Below, one piece after another: positions 52,439-61,711 of a stretch of DNA of 64,000 nucleotides (positions within the stretch are counted from its first letter, which is position 1; each line of letters opens with the position of its first letter). The stretch is from Croceimicrobium sp965228705 (GTDB taxonomy: Bacteria; Bacteroidota; Bacteroidia; Flavobacteriales; Schleiferiaceae): the NCBI RefSeq assembly GCF_965228705.1, contig NZ_OZ245832.1, positions 3,162,001-3,226,000 on the forward strand. The letters are read 5' to 3'. The translations under genes were made by a program, and so were the position numbers. A model generated the notes under the pieces. That model was not told the DNA's origin. It did not search any database and saw only the letters and a list, made by a program, of their open reading frames with translations.

Positions 52439-53768
52439 ATTCGAGGCGTTGTGCAGCTTTGGTTTCAAGGACCTTGCCATTTTCATAAACCAGGGCGCCA
52501 TTCACGAAAGTGTGGGAAACCCTAGCTCTAAAGGTGGTGCCTTCGAATGGAGACCAGCCACATTTATAGAGAATGTTCTCTTTGGCCACACGCCAGGGGC
52601 GACTAGGATCCACAATAGTTATATCAGCCCAATAGCCTTGGCGTAAGAAGCCACGATCTTTGATGTTGAAGATCTTGGCAGGATTATGACAGGCTTTTTC
52701 TACTAATAATTCAATGGGCAATTTTTCATCCCGTACAAATTCCATCATCGCCGGAAGGAAGTGCTGAACCAAGGGACCACCGCTGGGAGCCGAGGTGTAG
52801 GGATTGTTCTTCTCTTCGAGAGTATGAGGAGCATGATCAGTGGCTAATACATCAATACGACCATCGATAACCGCTTCTAAAATGGCGTCGCGATCAGAAG
52901 CTTCTTTAACCGCTGGGTTCCATTTAATATGACTGCCCTTTTGCTTATAGTCTTCACGGCTAAACCAAAGATGGTGCACACAGGCTTCAGCGGTAATCAA
53001 TTTTTCTTCGAGGGGAACATCCTTTTCGAATAAATCACATTCATCTGCCGTGCTTATGTGGAATACGTGCAAACGGGTATTGTGCTTTTTAGCCAGTTCT
53101 ACCGCCATGCTGGAAGAAAGCAGGCAAGCCTCGCGACTGCGGATATCCGGATGCATTTCCATTGGGATATCGTCGCCATATTCTTCCATGGCTTTAGCCA
53201 AATTGGTGCGGATGGTTTCTTCGTCTTCGCAGTGGGTAATTACCGGAACTGGCGATTCGGAAAAAATCAATTCCAGGGCCTTGCGATCATCTACCAGCAT
53301 ATTGCCGGTACTGCTGCCCATAAATACTTTTACACCGGGTACTTTGGTGGGATCTAATTTGCGGATCTCATCAATATTATCATTGGCACCCCCTAAGTTA
53401 AAGCCATAATTGGCCCAGGACTTTTCAGCTGCCAGAGCGTATTTCTCTTCCAACTTCTCGATAGTTGTGGCTGCAGGTTTGGTATTGGGTTGCTCGATAT
53501 AGGAGGTAATTCCACCGGCCACAGCGGCGCGAGATTCACTGTAAATATCGCCTTTGTGAGTTAAGCCGGGTTCGCGAAAATGCACTTGATCGTCAATGAT
53601 ACCGGGTAATACGAATGATCCCGCGGCATCGATTATGGTAGTGTCGCTATCGCGCTGACTTAGGTTCTGATCAATCTTCACGATACGGCCCTCAGCAATG
53701 TAGAGGTCGCGTTCCTGAACTTCGCCTTCGTTTACGAGGCGTGCATTTTTAATCAGAAATTTTTTCAT
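52428..53768 (-). CDS. pyrC: Dihydroorotase (class I type)
   Basis: The 446-aa amidohydrolase has DDQVHFREPG where the class I consensus is DxHxHxREPG, so the first metal His is Gln. Other sites are intact: GVKVFMGSSTGNM (carboxylated Lys), the His of HVFHIST and ATDHAPHTLEEK (catalytic Asp). Bacteroidota dihydroorotases often show this DDQVHFREPG form. It forms dihydroorotate in pyrimidine synthesis. The GT2 gene lies 10 bases upstream and the DUF4296 gene overlaps the end. Confidence 0.85.
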   Translation of the reverse strand: MKKFLIKNARLVNEGEVQERDLYIAEGRIVKIDQNLSQRDSDTTIIDAAGSFVLPGIIDDQVHFREPGLTHKGDIYSESRAAVAGGITSYIEQPNTKPAATTIEKLEEKYALAAEKSWANYGFNLGGANDNIDEIRKLDPTKVPGVKVFMGSSTGNMLVDDRKALELIFSESPVPVITHCEDEETIRTNLAKAMEEYGDDIPMEMHPDIRSREACLLSSSMAVELAKKHNTRLHVFHISTADECDLFEKDVPLEEKLITAEACVHHLWFSREDYKQKGSHIKWNPAVKEASDRDAILEAVIDGRIDVLATDHAPHTLEEKNNPYTSAPSGGPLVQHFLPAMMEFVRDEKLPIELLVEKACHNPAKIFNIKDRGFLRQGYWADITIVDPSRPWRVAKENILYKCGWSPFEGTTFRARVSHTFVNGALVYENGKVLETKAAQRLEFDR

Positions 53769-53778
53769 TGAAAAAATG

Positions 53779-54531
53779 CTATTGATGGCGTCTGAGTAGA
53801 CTTCGGAGTTTAAGTTTCAAGACCCCAAAGATAGCTTCATTGATGATGCCTGTGCTCATCTTGGAGTTACCTAAGGTTCGGTCGGTAAAAATCACTGGAA
53901 CTTCTTTGATTTTGAAGCCCAGCTTATAGGTGATGAATTTCATTTCAATCTGGAAGGCATAGCCCACAAATCGAATTTTAGCGAAATTGATTTTTTCAAG
54001 TACTTCCCGGCGGTAGCAAACAAAACCGGCGGTGGTATCTTCTACGGGAATCCCCAAAATAATTCGGACATAACGAGAAGCAAAGTAGCTCAGTAATACT
54101 CGGCTCATAGGCCAGTTTACCACATTTACGCCTCTTACATAACGCGAGCCCACCGACATGTGATAGCCTTCATCTTTGCAGGCGGCATACAGTTTTTCGA
54201 GATCGTGAGGATCATGCGAAAAATCGGCATCCATCTCAAATACGAATTGATAAGGATGCTCCAGCGCCCATTTAAAACCGGCTATATAAGCGGTGCCTAA
54301 GCCTTGTTTTCCCGCCCTTGGAAGAAGGAAAAGCTTATGCTCATATTCACCCTGCAGGTGCTTAACAATGTCTTGGGTACCATCCGGGCTGTTGTCATCT
54401 ACGATCAAGACGTGGAAATCGGTACGCAAAGCGAATACCGTACGGATAATTCGCTCGATGTTTTCCTTCTCGTTGTAGGTTGGTATAATGACTAATGCCT
54501 CAGACAAGTCGTAATGATTTAAGGAGGGCAA
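53779..54531 (-). CDS. Polyprenol monophosphomannose synthase-like GT2 glycosyltransferase
   Basis: The 250-aa protein shows VIIPTYNEKENIERII and LIVDDNSPDGTQDIV, the GT2 nucleotide-sugar site. MDADFSHDP is the DxD metal motif and GFVCYRREVLEKI the acceptor region. The form is that of dolichol/polyprenol-phosphate mannose synthase (Dpm1, Ppm1) without C-terminal TM helices. It makes lipid-linked mannose for glycan or protein mannosylation. It is co-directional with pyrC and likely shares its mRNA. Confidence 0.85.
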   Translation of the reverse strand: MPSLNHYDLSEALVIIPTYNEKENIERIIRTVFALRTDFHVLIVDDNSPDGTQDIVKHLQGEYEHKLFLLPRAGKQGLGTAYIAGFKWALEHPYQFVFEMDADFSHDPHDLEKLYAACKDEGYHMSVGSRYVRGVNVVNWPMSRVLLSYFASRYVRIILGIPVEDTTAGFVCYRREVLEKINFAKIRFVGYAFQIEMKFITYKLGFKIKEVPVIFTDRTLGNSKMSTGIINEAIFGVLKLKLRSLLRRHQ

Positions 54532-54697
54532 AAATAAGTATTAATGTTCTATCAACTGAGCCTTTAACGCATTATTAGGGGCCTTAGTCTTTGTGAAAGA
54601 AAAAGGCCATATGCTCAAAGACTGCGGTGAACACTAAGACAAGGAATATGCCCTAATACTAAGGAAATAAGCTTGGCTAGCTAATTTGGATCGATTA
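54532..54697. other. Spacer before the GT2 gene, no gene seen
   Basis: This 166-nt spacer holds an 8-bp inverted repeat (54586-54593 with 54616-54623) and no convincing ORF. It contains the end of transcription of the hydrolase region and the leader of the GT2 gene. Confidence 0.35.
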
Positions 54698-55726
54698 TCA
54701 ATTATTCTGCAATAGGAAGCGGCGTACATGCTCTTGGTACATTTCAGCTTGACTAATTAAAATGGCATGTCCCGCATTATTAATAATCTCTAATCGGGAA
54801 TTTTTAAAGAGTTTCAAGTATTCTTTAGTAAAGCCCCAGGCTTGATTATCGCATTGGCCTCTAAGAATCAGTATTGGTAGATCTACTTCTCCAAGTAGGT
54901 TTCGTCTGTCTTCTACGCTATTGAAACTTTGGATAGTCATCAGATGACTGTAGTAGCCACTGCCTCCTGGAAAGTGTCCTGCTTCAGAGCCATTGCAAAA
55001 CGTGGACTTACTGAGTTCCTGATTGAGGTAGGTAAAAAAAGCATCGACCTCTTCATCCGAGGCTAGCTTTGATTGGAAGCGATGCGCATACTTTAAAATG
55101 AGGCGAGCACGCCAATTATAACATTTGTCGATAGCATCCCGGTTACTGAATTCAGGTGTGATTAAATGTAGGCTATCGGGAGGGCTTTGTTCCGCCAATT
55201 CATGGCGAATAGGTAGAATAGGACCGGGGCCATCCAGAATCATGCTTTGCACTCGCTCGGGATAATCTTGCAAAAAGTTTACGGCTAATAAACAGCCCCA
55301 GGAATGAGCGGCCAAGATTACTTTTTCGGCCCCGATCTCATCAATAATGGCGAGGAGATCGGCTTGATGTCTTTGTACACTGTATGCACTGATGTCCTCT
55401 AATCGGGCAGAATGCCCCGAACCAATTTGATCGTAGAAATAAAGTGAATGCCCAAGCTCAGCTAAGGGTTTTAGGGTGGCGATAGCTTCATCTTTAATTA
55501 AGCCTCCCGGGCCACCATGTAAATAAATGATGGGTGAATTTTGGATTTCACCACTGGCAGGAATTGTGTAATAAGCAATACGGGAACCGGTTTTAAGCTG
55601 CCAGAATTGTGTGCCAGTTCGCTCTTGGATGGCTGCTACCTCATAGCTGCGGGGCCAGAGAAAAACGGCCATTATAAGTAGGAAAGAGACCAGACCCAGG
55701 CTAAGGATAATTCGTTTTAATCGCAT
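54698..55726 (-). CDS. Membrane-anchored alpha/beta hydrolase (proline iminopeptidase-like)
   Basis: ATG 55726 (342 aa) lies 2 bases past the upstream stop. An N-terminal TM anchor (about residues 5-24) precedes the fold: HGGPGG oxyanion motif, AHSWGC nucleophile elbow (Ser about 142), GQCDNQA (Asp) and NAGHAIL (His). This is the S33 type. It is likely periplasmic and membrane-attached. The substrate is unknown. The upstream hypothetical gene is translationally close. Confidence 0.8.
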   Translation of the reverse strand: MRLKRIILSLGLVSFLLIMAVFLWPRSYEVAAIQERTGTQFWQLKTGSRIAYYTIPASGEIQNSPIIYLHGGPGGLIKDEAIATLKPLAELGHSLYFYDQIGSGHSARLEDISAYSVQRHQADLLAIIDEIGAEKVILAAHSWGCLLAVNFLQDYPERVQSMILDGPGPILPIRHELAEQSPPDSLHLITPEFSNRDAIDKCYNWRARLILKYAHRFQSKLASDEEVDAFFTYLNQELSKSTFCNGSEAGHFPGGSGYYSHLMTIQSFNSVEDRRNLLGEVDLPILILRGQCDNQAWGFTKEYLKLFKNSRLEIINNAGHAILISQAEMYQEHVRRFLLQNN

Positions 55727-55728
55727 TC

Positions 55729-56640
55729 TCAATAATAGCTGTAACTAAAAACGTAGCGAAAAACGATCTCCGTGCCATCAAAACTTAGGAGCTCGGATTT
55801 TTCCAGTTCATGGACAATTTCTTCCTCTCTAAACATATCCTGATGATAATGTTTTAAGCCCTTGAACATCTTGAAGCGTTCGAAGAAATTTTCACTGCGG
55901 AAGGGATCCCAAATCAAACCATTGAGCTCATTAATTACCATGCCGGTGCTGTCGACATCATAAGTCTCGATCTTGGCTTCTTCTGTCTCGCCCTTTACAT
56001 ATTCGGAATAGATAAAACGCTGGGGCTTGCCCTGATCGGATATCCATTGATACGTACGTTGAGATTGAATTTCATCATTTTGATACCAGGTTTCACTGCG
56101 TAGATCCAGAAGCGTATCGTAGAGGTAGATCATTTTAGATTTATACTTCCCATAGCCACGGTACATGATGCTCTTGTACACGATAGAGTCCGGGCGGCTA
56201 TACAGTTCCGAGTTCAAAACACCTCGATCCCAGGAAGGGATATACCAATTGCCATCTTCCGTTTTAACTACCTCAGTCTTACTGATGACTTCCCCACTCA
56301 TCCCAGTGCTTGAAACCTCCATTATTCTGCCTAGCGAATCATAAAGTAGCACCTCTTTTTTATAGTAAGAGCCATCTTCTTTGGGACCATGATATACGGA
56401 GTCGATTAATCCACGATCATTAAAAAAGTAAGTGATTAAAATGGCTTCCGAGCGTTGAAAATCGGGATCTAAGGCCTCGGGCTTGCCCATTTTTTCCTGC
56501 CGCAAGGCAATCTTTTGCACCGAAATGGATTTGACTTTCGCGGCTGCCAATACCTGAGGCTTGGGAAGAAAATATTGGGCTTGAATGGGGTTAATGGCCA
56601 GGAAGCTGATTAGGCAAATGAGTATCTTAAAGGTTTGCAT
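55729..56640 (-). CDS. Secreted protein of unknown function with YD-like repeats
   Basis: ATG 56640 (303 aa) opens a signal peptide (ending IQAQY); frames upstream of it lack one. Repeated tyrosine/aspartate strands such as LLYDSLGRIMEVSS, MIYLYDTLLDLRSETWY and IETYDVDSTGMVINELN resemble YD/RHS-like or antitoxin YwqK-like beta repeats. No catalytic motif. It is co-directional with the alpha/beta hydrolase gene, 2 bases from its start. Confidence 0.55.
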   Translation of the reverse strand: MQTFKILICLISFLAINPIQAQYFLPKPQVLAAAKVKSISVQKIALRQEKMGKPEALDPDFQRSEAILITYFFNDRGLIDSVYHGPKEDGSYYKKEVLLYDSLGRIMEVSSTGMSGEVISKTEVVKTEDGNWYIPSWDRGVLNSELYSRPDSIVYKSIMYRGYGKYKSKMIYLYDTLLDLRSETWYQNDEIQSQRTYQWISDQGKPQRFIYSEYVKGETEEAKIETYDVDSTGMVINELNGLIWDPFRSENFFERFKMFKGLKHYHQDMFREEEIVHELEKSELLSFDGTEIVFRYVFSYSYY

Positions 56641-56718
56641 AGGAAACAGCAATTGCTTCGGAAGATAGGTAATTCTGGTAGGCATATTAATTCCGTTAAA
56701 TTGACATGCATTGATTGT

Positions 56719-56749
56719 AAAAAGAAAACCCGACCAAAAGGCCGGGCTT
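56719..56749 (-). terminator. Terminator of the sdhCAB operon
   Basis: On the minus strand a 10-bp stem (56749-56740 with 56735-56726) with a TTTT loop is followed by a T-rich tract (56728-56719). Confidence 0.85.
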
Positions 56750-56791
56750 CTCAAATCTATAGTCTAAATTCTATCGTCTAGAATCTAATTC

Positions 56792-57544
56792 CTACTTCGT
56801 GCTGGTTAAGCTTGCTCCCAGATACTCGCGGTTCATGCGGGCAATGTTTTCCAGAGAGATTTCTTTTGGACATTCTTCGGCGCAAGCCCCAACATTGGAA
56901 CAGTTACCAAAGCCTTCCAAATCCATTTGGTTTACCATGTGTAATACGCGATCCTTCGCTTCCACCTTACCTTGAGGTAAAAGGGCTAATTGCGAAACCT
57001 TGGCCGATACGAAAAGCATGGCCGAGGCATTAGGGCAAGCGGCCACACAGGCACCACATCCAATACAGGTAGCTGCATTGAAAGCTTCATCGGCATCTGC
57101 CTTAGGTACTGGAATGGCGTTGGCATCCAAAGTATTTCCAGAGGTATTCACATTTACATAACCACCAGCCTCGATGATGCGGTCAAAAGCACCACGATCT
57201 ACCGAAAGGTCTTTGATTACCGGGAAAGCACGGGCTCTCCAAGGCTCAATGAAAATGGTATCCCCATCCTTAAACTTACGCATGTGTAACTGGCAAGTAG
57301 TAGTGGCATTTTCGGGGCCATGAGGCTCACCATTAATATGAAGAGAGCACATTCCGCAGATTCCCTCACGACAGTCGTGGTCGAATACTACGGGATCATC
57401 ACCCTTATCGATCAACTCTTCATTCAGTTGATCCATCATTTCGAGGAAGGAGCTGTCGGCACTCACGTTTTTAATCGCGTAGTCCTTAAGTTCTCCTTTG
57501 CTATTTTGGTTGGCTTGACGCCAGATTTTTAATTTCAGATCCAT
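56792..57544 (-). CDS. sdhB: Succinate dehydrogenase/fumarate reductase iron-sulfur subunit
   Basis: ATG 57544 (250 aa). The N-terminal ferredoxin domain holds the [2Fe-2S] cysteines in DCREGICGMCSLHING plus TTTCQLHM. The C-terminal domain has CIGCGACVAACPNA and CSNVGACAEECPKEI for [4Fe-4S] and [3Fe-4S] clusters. It passes electrons from SdhA to the cytochrome b subunit. Last gene of sdhCAB; terminator follows. Confidence 0.96.
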   Translation of the reverse strand: MDLKLKIWRQANQNSKGELKDYAIKNVSADSSFLEMMDQLNEELIDKGDDPVVFDHDCREGICGMCSLHINGEPHGPENATTTCQLHMRKFKDGDTIFIEPWRARAFPVIKDLSVDRGAFDRIIEAGGYVNVNTSGNTLDANAIPVPKADADEAFNAATCIGCGACVAACPNASAMLFVSAKVSQLALLPQGKVEAKDRVLHMVNQMDLEGFGNCSNVGACAEECPKEISLENIARMNREYLGASLTSTK

Positions 57545-57561
57545 GAGCAATGTTTTAATGA

Positions 57562-59562
57562 TTACTTGTAACTACGGGTTTTCAATTCCACATTATCGAA
57601 GATCAGATCTTCTTTAACCAGTTCGGCGTCCTTAGGTTCGCCATTGTATTTCCAGGCGGATACGAAGGCGAAATCATCATCGCGACGTAAGGCCTCACCT
57701 TCCTCGGTTTGGAATTCTTCGCGGAAGTGACCGCCACAAGATTCTTCACGAGTTAAGGCATCCATACACATCAGTTCACCTAATTCCATAAAGTCGGCTA
57801 CTCGCATCGCTTTGTCTAGTTCAGGGTTCATTTCCATCGCTCCACCAGGAACGCGAACCTTTTGCCAGAACTCAGCACGTAAAGCTTGAATTTCGCTGAT
57901 CGCTTCTTTCAAACCTTCCGCATTACGAGCCATACCACACTTGTTCCACATTATGTGACCCAATTTCTTGTGGTAGTAGTCCACGCTATGCTCACCGGCA
58001 GTGTTCATCAATTTATCGATGGTTCCTTTTACTTCGGCTTCCGCCTGTGCGAAGGCTTCGTGATTGGTGTCTATAGCACCGGTACGAATTTCGTCGGCCA
58101 AGTAATCACCAATAGTGTAAGGAATTACGAAATAACCATCAGCTAATCCTTGCATCAGAGCAGAAGCTCCCAAGCGGTTAGCACCGTGGTCGGAGAAGTT
58201 GGCTTCACCCAGAGCAAAGAGACCGGGTACGGAAGTCATTAAGTTATAATCTACCCAAATACCACCCATAGTATAGTGTACTGCTGGGTAAATCATCATT
58301 GGGGTTTCGTATGGATTGTCGTCCACAATCTTTTCGTACATCGCGAAGAGGTTACCATATTTGGCTTCCACTACTTCTTTACCCATTTTGCGAATTTCTT
58401 CCGCACTAGGGTTTTCGATGCCTTTAATATTGGCTTCGGTTTTCCCATAACGCTCAATCGCCGCAGCAAAATCGAGATATACCGCTTCACCGGTAGCGTT
58501 CACACCATAACCTTCGTCGCAACGCTCTTTAGCAGCACGAGAGGCCACATCACGAGGCACCAGGTTACCGAAGGAAGGATAACGACGCTCTAAATAGTAA
58601 TCGCGTTTTTCTTCGGGAAGGTCGGTTGGCTTCAATTTACCCGCGCGAATTGCTTCGGCGTCCTTGATATCTTTAGGTACCCAAATACGACCATCATTAC
58701 GAAGCGACTCACTCATCAGCGTAAGCTTAGACTGATGCTCGCCCGAAACTGGAATACAAGTAGGGTGAATTTGAGTAAAGCATGGGTTGGCGAAATGTGC
58801 GCCTTTGCGGTGTGCCTTCCAGGCCGCAGAACCATTAGATCCCATGGCATTGGTAGAAAGGAAGAATACGTTTCCGTAACCACCAGAGGCTAATACTACC
58901 GCGTGGGCACCATGGCGTTGAATTTCGCCAGTTACCAGGTTACGGGCAATGATACCGCGTGCTTTGCCATCGACCATTACGATCTCCAGCATTTCGTGGC
59001 GGTTGTACATCTTTACCTTACCCTTAGAGATTTGGCGGCTTAGGGCCGAATAAGCTCCTAATAATAATTGCTGACCGGTTTGACCTTTAGCATAAAAGGT
59101 ACGGCTTACCTGCACCCCACCGAAAGAACGGTTATCGAGGTTGCCACCGTAATCGCGGGCGAAAGGAACACCCTGAGCAACGGCCTGGTCAATAATATTG
59201 GCCGATACTTCCGCTAGGCGGTATACATTGGCCTCACGAGAGCGGTAGTCGCCCCCCTTAATGGTATCGTAGAAAAGACGGTAAACAGAGTCACCATCAT
59301 TCTGGTAGTTTTTGGCAGCATTGATACCCCCTTGTGCAGCAATCGAGTGTGCACGACGAGGAGAATCCTGGAAGCAAAATGCTTTTACATTGTAGCCCAT
59401 TTCCGCTAAAGAAGCAGCGGCAGAGCTACCAGCCAATCCCGTTCCAACAACAATAACATCGATATTCCTTTTGTTGGCAGGGTTTACCAATCGAATATTG
59501 GCTTTGTGGTTTTGCCACTTCTTCTCGAGTGGCCCCTCTGGAATTTTCGAATCTAAGATCAT
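57562..59562 (-). CDS. sdhA: Succinate dehydrogenase/fumarate reductase flavoprotein subunit
   Basis: The 666-aa protein has the FAD-binding VVGTGLAGSSAAASLAEMGY, the covalent flavin His in HSIAAQGGINAA, and the catalytic-domain blocks HPTCIPVSGEHQSKLTLMSE and GANRLGASALMQGLADG. Length and the HSIAAQGG form fit the type B, menaquinone-linked enzymes of Bacteroidota. Oxidises succinate to fumarate on the cytoplasmic face. Middle gene of the operon. Confidence 0.96.
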   Translation of the reverse strand: MILDSKIPEGPLEKKWQNHKANIRLVNPANKRNIDVIVVGTGLAGSSAAASLAEMGYNVKAFCFQDSPRRAHSIAAQGGINAAKNYQNDGDSVYRLFYDTIKGGDYRSREANVYRLAEVSANIIDQAVAQGVPFARDYGGNLDNRSFGGVQVSRTFYAKGQTGQQLLLGAYSALSRQISKGKVKMYNRHEMLEIVMVDGKARGIIARNLVTGEIQRHGAHAVVLASGGYGNVFFLSTNAMGSNGSAAWKAHRKGAHFANPCFTQIHPTCIPVSGEHQSKLTLMSESLRNDGRIWVPKDIKDAEAIRAGKLKPTDLPEEKRDYYLERRYPSFGNLVPRDVASRAAKERCDEGYGVNATGEAVYLDFAAAIERYGKTEANIKGIENPSAEEIRKMGKEVVEAKYGNLFAMYEKIVDDNPYETPMMIYPAVHYTMGGIWVDYNLMTSVPGLFALGEANFSDHGANRLGASALMQGLADGYFVIPYTIGDYLADEIRTGAIDTNHEAFAQAEAEVKGTIDKLMNTAGEHSVDYYHKKLGHIMWNKCGMARNAEGLKEAISEIQALRAEFWQKVRVPGGAMEMNPELDKAMRVADFMELGELMCMDALTREESCGGHFREEFQTEEGEALRRDDDFAFVSAWKYNGEPKDAELVKEDLIFDNVELKTRSYK

Positions 59563-59573
59563 GGAGATTGCGT

Positions 59574-60263
59574 TTAGTTTTTAGCCATTAAAATGAATAC
59601 CGGAATGATCGCGTACAAAAGCGGAACGATCACTGAGAAAGCGTAGCCCAGTTTTTTAATGGCTGGGGTATAGCGTTTGTGGTTGAGGCCAAAGGTTTGG
59701 AAGGCGCTCGCGAAACCGTGCCATAGGTGGAAGGCTATGGCCGCCATGGAGAGAACATATAAAAGAACCATAATCATTCCGGCGCTGCCGTCCTGATAGG
59801 TTTTTATTACCACTGCTGCCAGGTTTTTGTTGCCTTGAGCATCGGTGCCAATTTCACCCCAGTGCATTACATACCAGAATTGGCTCATGTGCAATACGAT
59901 GAATACTAAAATAATGGTGCCTAATAGACCCATATTACGAGAAGCCCAAATCGAATTGCGGTTGGGTTTCCAACTGCGATAGCGCTCGGGGCGAGCTTTG
60001 CGATTTTGCATCGCCAGGTAAATACCGTCTACCGCGTGAAACAAAATGCTGAAGTATAGCAAGTAACTCACGATCTTAATCAAAGGGAAAGTCGTCATGA
60101 ATTTTGCATACGCGTTGAACTTTTCCTGACCTTCAACGCTGAGGTCCAGTAGTTGCAGGTTACCCAGGAGGTGGACGATCAAGAAGCTGATTAAGAACAG
60201 CCCGGTGAGCGACATCCAGTATTTCTTTGCGATGGATGAACCTAAAATCCCTGATTTTGCCAT
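59574..60263 (-). CDS. sdhC: Succinate dehydrogenase cytochrome b subunit
   Basis: ATG 60263 (229 aa). Five TM helices, with heme-ligand His candidates in FLIVHLLGN, ILFHAVDGIY, VLHMSQFWYVMH and AFHLWHGFAS, fit a diheme type B quinone reductase with one membrane subunit. No sdhD is present. First gene of sdhCAB, behind a good promoter. Confidence 0.93.
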   Translation of the reverse strand: MAKSGILGSSIAKKYWMSLTGLFLISFLIVHLLGNLQLLDLSVEGQEKFNAYAKFMTTFPLIKIVSYLLYFSILFHAVDGIYLAMQNRKARPERYRSWKPNRNSIWASRNMGLLGTIILVFIVLHMSQFWYVMHWGEIGTDAQGNKNLAAVVIKTYQDGSAGMIMVLLYVLSMAAIAFHLWHGFASAFQTFGLNHKRYTPAIKKLGYAFSVIVPLLYAIIPVFILMAKN

Positions 60264-60290
60264 AGTTAGTATTAGCCGATTGTGTTTAGG

Positions 60291-60320
60291 CAAATTTAAG
60301 AAGCGAGGCCGATTCACCAA
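60291..60320 (-). promoter_or_regulatory. Promoter of sdhCAB
   Basis: On the minus strand, TTG (60320-60318), a 19-nt spacer and TAAATTTG (60298-60291) match the Bacteroidota -33/-7 consensus. The leader is about 25 nt. Confidence 0.7.
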
Positions 60321-60391
60321 TAAGGGTCTTTATTTAGAATGATTAAACAAAAGGCCTTCTTTTGAGGCTCTTTAAGCCGTTGCTTAATTTC

Positions 60392-60399
60392 TAACTTTG
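60392..60399 (+). promoter_or_regulatory. -7 element for the aminopeptidase P gene
   Basis: TAACTTTG is an exact TAnnTTTG match, 22 nt before the ATG at 60422. No -33 TTG lies at the usual spacing. Confidence 0.5.
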
Positions 60400-60421
60400 C
60401 GGAAATCTCAAAAAAATATAC

Positions 60422-61711
60422 ATGCGTTACGATCCTATTGACCCGCAACTGTTTATCAGCAATCGAAAACGCTTTATTGAGCATTTACCGGCGGGAGCAC
60501 TCGCGGTTTTTAATGCCAACGATATTATGCCTACCAATGCTGATGGTACCTTGCCCTTAGTTCAAAATCGTGATCTCTTCTATCTCAGCGGGGTAGACCA
60601 AGAAGAAACGATCTTGGTATTATTTCCCGATGCCTATAATCCGGCTCATCGAGAAATTCTATTCGTAGTAGAAACAAATGAACATCTGGCCCGCTGGGAA
60701 GGCGCTAAGCTTAGCCAGGATCAGGCTACTAAGCAAACCGGCATTCAAACGGTATTCTGGTTAAGTGATTTTGAAAAGGTCTTTAAAGACTTGATGTCGC
60801 AAGCCAAAACGGTATTCCTTAATAGCAATGAGCATTTACGTGCCAGTAGTCCGGTAGAAACCCGCGACCAGCGTTTCCGTAAATGGATTATGGAGCAGTA
60901 TCCTATGCATCACTACGATCGCAGTGCTCCTATCATGCATCGTCTGCGCGCTATTAAATCGCCTATCGAAGTGGAAATCATGCGTAAAGCTTCGGCCATT
61001 AATACCAAGGCTTTTAATCGCGTATTGAAGTTCTTGAAGCCTGGGGTGATGGAATACGAACTGGAAGCGGAGTTTATCCATGAGTATAAGCGCAATGGTT
61101 CTCCCGACTTCAGTTACACCCCCATTATTGCTTCCGGTGCCAGTGCCTGCGTTTTACATTATATCGAGAATGATAAGGAGTGTAAGGATGGCGACCTGGT
61201 TTTATTCGACTGCGGGAACTGGTATGCTAATTATGCTAGTGATGTTACCCGTTGTTTTCCGGTAAATGGTCGTTTTAGCGATCGCCAGAAACAGGTGTAC
61301 AATGCCGTTCTACGGGTGATGAAGGCTTCCATGGAATTACTGTGTCCCGGAAATCAATTGCATGAATACCACAAAGAAGTAGGCGAATTAATGACTAAGG
61401 AACTCTTAGACCTTAAATTAATTGATGCCATTGATGTGAAAAATCAAGATCCAAACTGGCCTGCCTATAAGAAGTACTTCATGCATGGTACTTCACATTA
61501 TATCGGTTTAGATGTGCACGATGTAGGTCTGTGGACGGAGAAAATGGAGGCGGGAAATGTCTTTACCTGTGAGCCGGGCATCTACATTCCTGAAGAAGGA
61601 ATTGGTATTCGTATCGAAGATGATATTGTGATCGGAGAAAAGGAAAACATCAATCTTACTGCCGGTATTCCTAAGGAGGTAGAGGAGATTGAAGAAATGA
61701 TGAATAGCTAA
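60422..61711 (+). CDS. Xaa-Pro aminopeptidase (aminopeptidase P)
   Basis: The 429-aa protein has the APP N-terminal domain (about 1-165) and the pita-bread catalytic domain. The five metal ligands are visible in order: Asp in LFDCGNWY, Asp in YASDVTRCF, His in MHGTSHYIGLDVHD, Glu in CEPGIYIPEE and Glu in IRIEDD. It is cytoplasmic, with no signal. It removes N-terminal residues before proline. It shares one base (TAATG) with the next gene, so the two are coupled. Confidence 0.92.
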   Translation: MRYDPIDPQLFISNRKRFIEHLPAGALAVFNANDIMPTNADGTLPLVQNRDLFYLSGVDQEETILVLFPDAYNPAHREILFVVETNEHLARWEGAKLSQDQATKQTGIQTVFWLSDFEKVFKDLMSQAKTVFLNSNEHLRASSPVETRDQRFRKWIMEQYPMHHYDRSAPIMHRLRAIKSPIEVEIMRKASAINTKAFNRVLKFLKPGVMEYELEAEFIHEYKRNGSPDFSYTPIIASGASACVLHYIENDKECKDGDLVLFDCGNWYANYASDVTRCFPVNGRFSDRQKQVYNAVLRVMKASMELLCPGNQLHEYHKEVGELMTKELLDLKLIDAIDVKNQDPNWPAYKKYFMHGTSHYIGLDVHDVGLWTEKMEAGNVFTCEPGIYIPEEGIGIRIEDDIVIGEKENINLTAGIPKEVEEIEEMMNS

